Shown: positions 59,457 through 64,000 of the stretch, piece by piece
Layout of the letters: every line of letters starts with the position of its first letter
Position numbering within the stretch: position 1 is the stretch's first letter
NCBI GenBank assembly: GCA_963717955.1
Contig: CAVQXR010000001.1
Coordinates: 1,612,001 to 1,676,000, forward strand
DNA: 64,000 nt
Source: CAVQXR01 sp963717955
GTDB lineage: Bacteria > Actinomycetota > Thermoleophilia > Gaiellales > Gaiellaceae
Direction of reading: 5' to 3'
The notes under the pieces: model-generated
What the model saw: the letters and a program-made list of their open reading frames with translations, nothing else
Database searches by the model: none
What the model was told of the DNA's origin: nothing
Program-made: the position numbers and the translations under genes

Positions 59457-59933
59457 TTACTCGGATTCCGCAAAGGCCCGGGCGATCACGATCCGCCCGT
59501 CCGCCAGGTCGACCGAGAGGACGCAGTCCTCGACGAGGGGGAGCGCGAGGCCCGATTCGAGCTCGAGCACGTCGTTGGCGATCCCCGGCTCGACGCGGCG
59601 GACGCGGCCGACGTCACGCCCGGAGTCGTCGACGACGTCGAGGCCCTCGAGCTCGAAGGCGTAGAACTCGCCGTCGGCGGTCGGCGGCAGCGCGGAAACC
59701 GGCACCTCGAGGGATACCCCACGAGGCACGACGCGATCGAGGCGCACGACCAGCCTGCCGCCCGAGCGCTTGCGCTCGACGACCGTCGCGGGCTCGCGCC
59801 CGGCGAACACGCGGGCGCCTGCCGCGAAGCGCTCGGCGTCCTCGCTCGCGTCCTCGACGACGAACGCCCCGCCGACACCGTGCGGCCGGCCGACCTTCCC
59901 CACCGCGACCCAGCGGGCGGCGGCCTTCGTCAC
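59457..59933 (-). CDS. rimM: 16S rRNA processing protein RimM
   Basis: A 158-aa ribosome-maturation factor. WVAVGKVGRPHGVGGAFVV is the N-terminal beta-barrel signature; DGEFYAFELEGLDVVDDSG starts the PRC-like C-terminal domain and LALPLVEDCVLSVDL ends it. It binds ribosomal protein S19 in the 30S head. GTG 59933 overlaps the khpA stop by 4 bases (GTGA). The length is slightly short for the family but complete. Confidence 0.94.
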   Translation of the reverse strand: MTKAAARWVAVGKVGRPHGVGGAFVVEDASEDAERFAAGARVFAGREPATVVERKRSGGRLVVRLDRVVPRGVSLEVPVSALPPTADGEFYAFELEGLDVVDDSGRDVGRVRRVEPGIANDVLELESGLALPLVEDCVLSVDLADGRIVIARAFAESE

Positions 59934-60163
59934 TCGACGAGCTCGAGCAGGCGGCGCTCGCCGCTGCGCGTGCCGCTCGCGCGTACGACGGTGCGGAGGG
60001 AGCGGATCAGACGCCCCTGACGCCCGATCACCTTCCCCCTGTCCTCCGGGGCCACGTGGAGCCTGATCACCACGGCGCCGTCGCGCTCGGTCGCCTCCAC
60101 GCGAACAGCGTCGGGGTCGTCGACGAGGCACCGCGCCAGGAAGCTGACGAGCTCCGCGGGCAT
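59930..60163 (-). CDS. khpA: KH-domain RNA-binding protein KhpA (YlqC)
   Basis: A 77-aa protein consisting of one KH domain. The RNA-binding loop is GKVIGRQGRLIRSL (GxxG) and the N-terminus MPAELVSFLARCLVDDPDAV is characteristic. It binds RNA together with KhpB/Jag in Gram-positive bacteria. It starts 4 bases after rpsP and overlaps rimM. Confidence 0.95.
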   Translation of the reverse strand: MPAELVSFLARCLVDDPDAVRVEATERDGAVVIRLHVAPEDRGKVIGRQGRLIRSLRTVVRASGTRSGERRLLELVE

Positions 60164-60167
60164 ATCG

Positions 60168-60413
60168 CTACAGCGCGATGCTCTTGGCTCGCATCAGCGC
60201 CCGCACCGGGTCGCTCGGCTGCGCGCCCTTCGAGAGCCAGTCGCGAATCCTGCCCTCGTCGAGCTCGATCACCGAGGGATCGGTCTGCGGGTTGTACCGG
60301 CCGACGATCTCGATGAAGCGCCCGTCGCGCGGAGCGCGCGAGTCGGCGACCACGACACGATAGATCGGGTTCTTCTTGCTGCCCACACGGGCCAGGCGGA
60401 TTTTCGCTGCCAT
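60168..60413 (-). CDS. rpsP: Ribosomal protein S16
   Basis: An 81-aa S16 with the family N-terminus AAKIRLARVGSKKNPIYRVV, then ADSRAPRDGRFIEIVGRYNP. ATG 60413 has AAGGAG 4-5 bases upstream and matches S16 length; a longer frame to 60464 is not supported. It is separated from ffh by 363 bases that hold the tandem repeat, so it probably has its own promoter. Confidence 0.96.
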   Translation of the reverse strand: MAAKIRLARVGSKKNPIYRVVVADSRAPRDGRFIEIVGRYNPQTDPSVIELDEGRIRDWLSKGAQPSDPVRALMRAKSIAL

Positions 60414-60649
60414 TCCTCTCCTTGCGTCGTTGCGTCCGTGACCGACGAAGAGTACCGCGCGCACCTCGAGGCAGCGGGCACCACGAATTCCTCGCGGGCT
60501 TCTGGCAGGGCCCGGCCATTCCCGAGGATGCAGGCAGCCGCATTGCCGCTTCGCTGCGACGGCACCGCCGGGACCGTGCGGATCCTCTCGTAGGGGCGGG
60601 ATCTCATCCCGCCCGTCGGCCCGGCGGCTGACGGCCCGGGAAGCCCTTG

Positions 60650-60774
60650 TGCGGCCCTTCGCGGCCGCGGTCGGCGGGTCCGGCCCGGCCGAGCCGGGCC
60701 GTCAGCCCCCCCTTGTGCGGCCCCTTCGCGGCCGCGGTCGGCGGGTCCGGCCCGGCCGAGCCGGGCCGTCAGCC
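60650..60774. repeat. Tandem GC-rich palindromic repeat (copy array B)
   Basis: Two copies of the same 36-base core as at 7374-7468 (here 60672-60707 and 60739-60774, period 67), each preceded by GTGCGGCCC...TTCGCGGCCGCGGT. The second core ends one base before the ffh stop codon, so on the minus strand the array lies immediately 3' of ffh. The GGCCCGGC/GCCGGGCC hairpin could end transcription. Confidence 0.9.
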
Positions 60775-60775
60775 A

Positions 60776-62110
60776 CTACCGGCGCATCTGGGAGACCATC
60801 GACGGCAGGTTGGGCGCCTTCCCCTTGCCCATCTGCTTCATCATCTTCTCCATCTGCTTGCGGCCGTTCAGCAGCTGGTTGACCTGCTGCACGGTCGTGC
60901 CGCTGCCGCGCGCGATCCGGGCCCGGCGGGAGCCGTTGATCAGGTCGGGCCGGCGGCGCTCCTCGGCCGTCATCGAGAGCACGATTGCCCTCGCCCACTC
61001 CATCGCCCGCTCGTCGACGTCGACGCCCTGCATCTGCTTGCGCATGCCGGGGATCATGCTGAGCACGCCCGAGAGCGGGCCCATCTTCTTCATCATCTCG
61101 TAGGACTTCAGGAAGTCGTCGAACGTGAACACGCCGGCGCGGAGGCGCCGCTCGAGCTCGGCCTGCTCGTCCTCCTCGGCCGCCTCCTCGACGCGCTCGA
61201 TCAGCGTCATCACATCACCCATCCCGAGGATCCGCGAGGCCATCCGGTCGGGATGGAAGTAGTCGAGCTCGTCGACCTTCTCGCCGGTCGAGGCGAACTT
61301 GATCGGCTTCCCGGTCACCGCCTTGACCGAGAGCGCCGCACCGCCGCGCGCGTCTCCGTCGAGCTTCGTCAGGACGACGCCGTCGAACTCGATCCGCTCG
61401 GCGAACGACTCCGCGACGTTCACCGCGTCCTGGCCGGTCATCGCGTCGAGAACGAGGAGGACGTTGTGCGGTCTGGTCTCACGCCTGATCGCGGCCAGCT
61501 CGTCCATCAGCGCCTCGTCGACGTGGAGTCGCCCCGCGGTGTCGAGGATCAGGACGTCGCGGCCCTGCGCCCGCGCCTGCTCGAGCGCCCAGCGCGCGAC
61601 CTCGACCGCATCCTGCGTGTCGTCGCGCCGGTACACCGGCACCTGAATCTGCCGCCCGAGCTCGGAGAGCTGCTCGATTGCGGCGGGCCGCTGCAGGTCG
61701 CAGGCGGCCACGGCCGGTGACTTCCCCTCCTTCCTGCGCAGGAACAGGGCGAGCTTGGCGGTGGCGGTCGTCTTGCCGGAGCCCTGGAGCCCGCAGAGCA
61801 GGATCACGGTCGGGGGCCGGCCCGAGAACGCGAGCTTCGAGCTCCCCTGCCCCATGAGAGCCGCGAGCTCCTCGTTCACGACCTTGATCACCTGCTGGCC
61901 GGGCGTCAGGCTCTTCAGCACGTCGGAGCCGAGCGCGCGGGCCTTGACCGCCGCCAGGAACGCCTTGACGACCTTGAAGTTGACGTCGGCCTCGAGCAGC
62001 GCGAGCCGTATCTCGCGGAGCGCCTTGTCGAGATCCTCCTCGGTCAGGACGCCACGGTTGCGCAGCCCGCCGAGGACGCTCTGAAGCCGGTCGGAAAGGG
62101 AGTCGAACAT
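60776..62110 (-). CDS. ffh: Signal recognition particle protein Ffh
   Basis: A 444-aa SRP GTPase that targets membrane proteins with FtsY. The N domain starts FDSLSDRLQSVLGGLRNRG; the G domain has GLQGSGKTTATAKLA, DTAGRLH, TKLDGDARGG. The methionine-rich M domain ends ...QMEKMMKQMGKGKAP with SRRARIARGSGTTVQQVNQL for 4.5S RNA binding. ATG 62110 matches homologues; a longer frame adds 60 unrelated residues. ftsY is at the window edge. Confidence 0.97.
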   Translation of the reverse strand: MFDSLSDRLQSVLGGLRNRGVLTEEDLDKALREIRLALLEADVNFKVVKAFLAAVKARALGSDVLKSLTPGQQVIKVVNEELAALMGQGSSKLAFSGRPPTVILLCGLQGSGKTTATAKLALFLRRKEGKSPAVAACDLQRPAAIEQLSELGRQIQVPVYRRDDTQDAVEVARWALEQARAQGRDVLILDTAGRLHVDEALMDELAAIRRETRPHNVLLVLDAMTGQDAVNVAESFAERIEFDGVVLTKLDGDARGGAALSVKAVTGKPIKFASTGEKVDELDYFHPDRMASRILGMGDVMTLIERVEEAAEEDEQAELERRLRAGVFTFDDFLKSYEMMKKMGPLSGVLSMIPGMRKQMQGVDVDERAMEWARAIVLSMTAEERRRPDLINGSRRARIARGSGTTVQQVNQLLNGRKQMEKMMKQMGKGKAPNLPSMVSQMRR

Positions 62111-62222
62111 CGGTCGACCCAGTCTAGTGCGCCCGCCCGCAGCGCCCGTGCGGGCCCCCGCCATCGGGCGTAGGATGCCGGGCCAGTTCATTCGGGCCAC
62201 GGGGGGAGCGGTCGCCGGCGTC

Positions 62223-63893
62223 ATGCATGGCTTCACGGCACGCCTGAGAGAGTCACTCGTCGCCTTCGGCGGCTCGTTCCGCAACCGCAACCTGCGGCGG
62301 CTCCAGCTCGCCTTCGCCGGGTCGGAGCTCGGGAGCTGGGGTTACTGGATCGCGCTGTCGGTGATGATCTTCGAGTCGAGCGGCGCGAAGGGGCTCGGCC
62401 TCCTGACTGCCGTGCTGCTGCTCGGGCCGGCCATCGCGTCCCCGTTCACCTCCGTGCTCGGCGACCGCTTCGACCGGGTGTCCGTGATGCTGTCCGCCGA
62501 CCTCCTCCGCACGGCCCTCATGGCGCTGGCGGCAGTCGTCGCCTTCGCGGATTGGTCCGCCGGGATCCTCTACGGAATCGCGGCGATCTCGGGCATCGTC
62601 GGGTCGGCGTTCCGGCCGGCCGAGGCGGCGATTCTCCCGCAGCTCGCGCGAACACCCGCAGAGCTGACGGCCGCGAACGTTGCGTCGAGCACGATCGAGA
62701 GCGTCACGGCGTTCGCCGGGCCGGCGATCGGAGGCGTCATCGTCGCGGTCGCCGACCCTGGAGTCTCGTTCGCGATCGCGGCGGGAACCTTCCTCTGGTC
62801 GGCCCTGCTGATCGCCGGCATCCGTCGGCCGGACCGGCCGGAGGAGCCCGAGCAGGAGCCCGGAGCCGAGCGCGAACGCCTCGGGGCGGAGATCACGGCC
62901 GGGGCGCGGATGGTCGTGCACGACTCGCGGGCGCGCCTCCTCGTCGGCCTGCTCAGCGCGCAGACGCTGCTGGCCGGCGCGCTGCTCGTGCTCGTGCCCG
63001 TGATCGCGCTCGACCTGCTCGACTGGGGGCCGGAAGGCATCGGCGCGCTCGAAGCGGCACTCGGCATCGGCGGCCTGGTCGGCGCGGGCATCGCGATCGG
63101 GCTGGTCGGAATGCGCCGGCTCTCGACCCCGTTCGGCCTCGGAACCGTGGTCTGGGGCGCGCCGGTGGCACTGATCGCAGTCTGGGACACGCGGGCGGGC
63201 GCGATCGCCCTGCTCGGGATCGTCGGGGTCGCGAACACGGTCGTGGACGTGGCCGGCAACACGATGCTGCAGAGGGCGGTCCCGAACCAGGTGCTCGCGC
63301 GCGTCTTCGGTGTGCTCGAGTCGCTCATCTACGCGACGACCGCGCTCGGCGGGATCATCGCTGCCATGCTCATCGAGTCCGTGTCGATCGAGGTCGCGCT
63401 GGTGGTCGGCGGGGTGTTCCTGCCGCTCACGGTGCTGCTCCTGTGGCCCGGCATCGTCCGGCTCGATCGCGAGGCGCCGCTCGCCGTGCGCGCGCTCGAG
63501 CTCGTTCGCGGCGTGCCGTTCCTCGCCTCGCTGCCGCCGGCCGTCATCGAGGGGCTCGCCGCGCAGGCGATCGACGTCACCGTGCCGGGCGGGCAGGCGG
63601 TCTTCCACCAGGGAGACCGCGGCGACCGCTTCTACCTCATCTCCTCCGGGCAGGCCCAGGTCGTGGTCGACGGCGAGCCCCGGCCCCCGATCGGCCCCGG
63701 GGAGTCGTTCGGGGAGATCGCGCTGCTCCGCGACATCCCGCGGACGGCGTCCGTGCTCGCGCTCTCAGACCTCGAGCTCGTCGCCCTCGAGCGCGACGAG
63801 TTCATCGCCGCCGTCACGGGTCACGCTCCCAGCCACGAGGCCGCCGGCGCCGTCGTGCGGGCCCGGTTGACGACGGGCGTGCGGACGCGTTGA
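62223..63893 (+). CDS. MFS transporter with C-terminal cyclic-nucleotide-binding domain
   Basis: About 556 aa. Residues 25-420 form 10-12 membrane helices of the MFS_3/enterobactin-exporter-like type (NLRRLQLAFAGSELGSWGYW, GDRFDRVSVMLSADLLRTAL; GNTMLQRAVPNQVLARVFG). A cytoplasmic cNMP-binding domain follows (about 435-545: AVFHQGDRGDRFYLISSGQA, PGESFGEIALLRDIPRTASV). The latter has the GE-A and R-TA phosphate-binding cassette, so cAMP or a related ligand may gate export. The start is uncertain (62127, 62175 or 62223). It interrupts the ffh-ftsY neighbourhood on the opposite strand. Confidence 0.88.
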   Translation: MHGFTARLRESLVAFGGSFRNRNLRRLQLAFAGSELGSWGYWIALSVMIFESSGAKGLGLLTAVLLLGPAIASPFTSVLGDRFDRVSVMLSADLLRTALMALAAVVAFADWSAGILYGIAAISGIVGSAFRPAEAAILPQLARTPAELTAANVASSTIESVTAFAGPAIGGVIVAVADPGVSFAIAAGTFLWSALLIAGIRRPDRPEEPEQEPGAERERLGAEITAGARMVVHDSRARLLVGLLSAQTLLAGALLVLVPVIALDLLDWGPEGIGALEAALGIGGLVGAGIAIGLVGMRRLSTPFGLGTVVWGAPVALIAVWDTRAGAIALLGIVGVANTVVDVAGNTMLQRAVPNQVLARVFGVLESLIYATTALGGIIAAMLIESVSIEVALVVGGVFLPLTVLLLWPGIVRLDREAPLAVRALELVRGVPFLASLPPAVIEGLAAQAIDVTVPGGQAVFHQGDRGDRFYLISSGQAQVVVDGEPRPPIGPGESFGEIALLRDIPRTASVLALSDLELVALERDEFIAAVTGHAPSHEAAGAVVRARLTTGVRTR

Positions 63894-63910
63894 GGTCGCC
63901 GCAGCCGCCC

Positions 63911-64000
63911 TCAATCGCCGTCGGCGACGAGGGCGCTCGCAAAGTCCGCCGCGTCGAACGGCTGCAGATCGTCGAGCCCCTCCCCCACCCCGACGAGCTT
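63911..64000 (-). CDS. ftsY: FtsY C-terminal end (partial)
   Basis: The last 29 residues of an SRP-receptor GTPase, KLVGVGEGLDDLQPFDAADF and a short acidic tail, then TGA at 63913-63911. The VGEGxxDLQPFD pattern is the FtsY C-terminus. The rest lies beyond the window. Gene order with ffh agrees. Confidence 0.9.
   Translation of the reverse strand, partial: KLVGVGEGLDDLQPFDAADFASALVADGD

Overview
The window reads as chromosomal DNA from a high-GC actinobacterium. A WhiG/FliA-type sigma factor, a KorA with its gamma domain fused at the N-terminus, many lipoproteins, frequent GTG/TTG starts and likely leaderless promoters fit a deep-branching lineage such as Thermoleophilia (Gaiella/Solirubrobacter-like). 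That placement is inference; there is no rRNA or species marker here.

Bases 1-8185 hold a catabolic or uptake locus. A six-gene minus-strand operon (atypical SDR, bicupin, zinc MetE-like methyltransferase, and a sugar-type ABC importer permease, binding protein and ATPase) diverges from an XRE-cupin regulator. A second SDR follows, and between the two lies a tandem palindromic repeat that recurs downstream of ffh at 60.7 kb.

Bases 8463-19504 are a composite genomic island. An intact tRNA-Gly(GCC) is followed by an integrase remnant, and three further copies of the tRNA 3' end lie at 16.07, 17.56 and 19.47 kb. They split the insert into three segments. The first carries a fused E1 alpha-beta thiamine dehydrogenase, an SDR, a cupin, a TIM-barrel isomerase and regulator debris. 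The second carries an M20 peptidase/deacylase. The third carries a lipoprotein and an interrupted SnoaL-like gene.

Bases 19.5-30.7 kb are mostly resident genes: SRPBCC protein, SulP transporter, a 2-oxoacid dehydrogenase E1 alpha/beta pair with a free-standing lipoyl protein, a secreted trypsin-like protease, SurE, RNase HI-like protein, an EF-G paralogue, the WhiG-type sigma factor and tRNA-Trp. Immediately after tRNA-Trp (30.8-35.3 kb) is a second mobile-DNA scar: integrase and transposase remnants, a frameshifted WYL regulator, and three copies of an iterated-motif element around VOC and FAD-oxidase genes.

Bases 35.3-49.7 kb carry a methyltransferase, a metallopeptidase-like protein, SRAP protein, superoxide dismutase, a complete peptide/opine-type ABC importer operon with fused ATPases, pyrophosphatase, a threonine-dehydratase-like enzyme and 2-oxoacid:ferredoxin oxidoreductase KorAB.

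Bases 49.7-64 kb follow the conserved order ftsY / ffh-rpsP-khpA-rimM-trmD-lepB-rplS-rnhB-yraN / comM-dprA, read on the minus strand. A cNMP-sensing MFS transporter sits between ftsY and ffh, and a nitroreductase-cytochrome-MMPL segment sits between yraN and comM.
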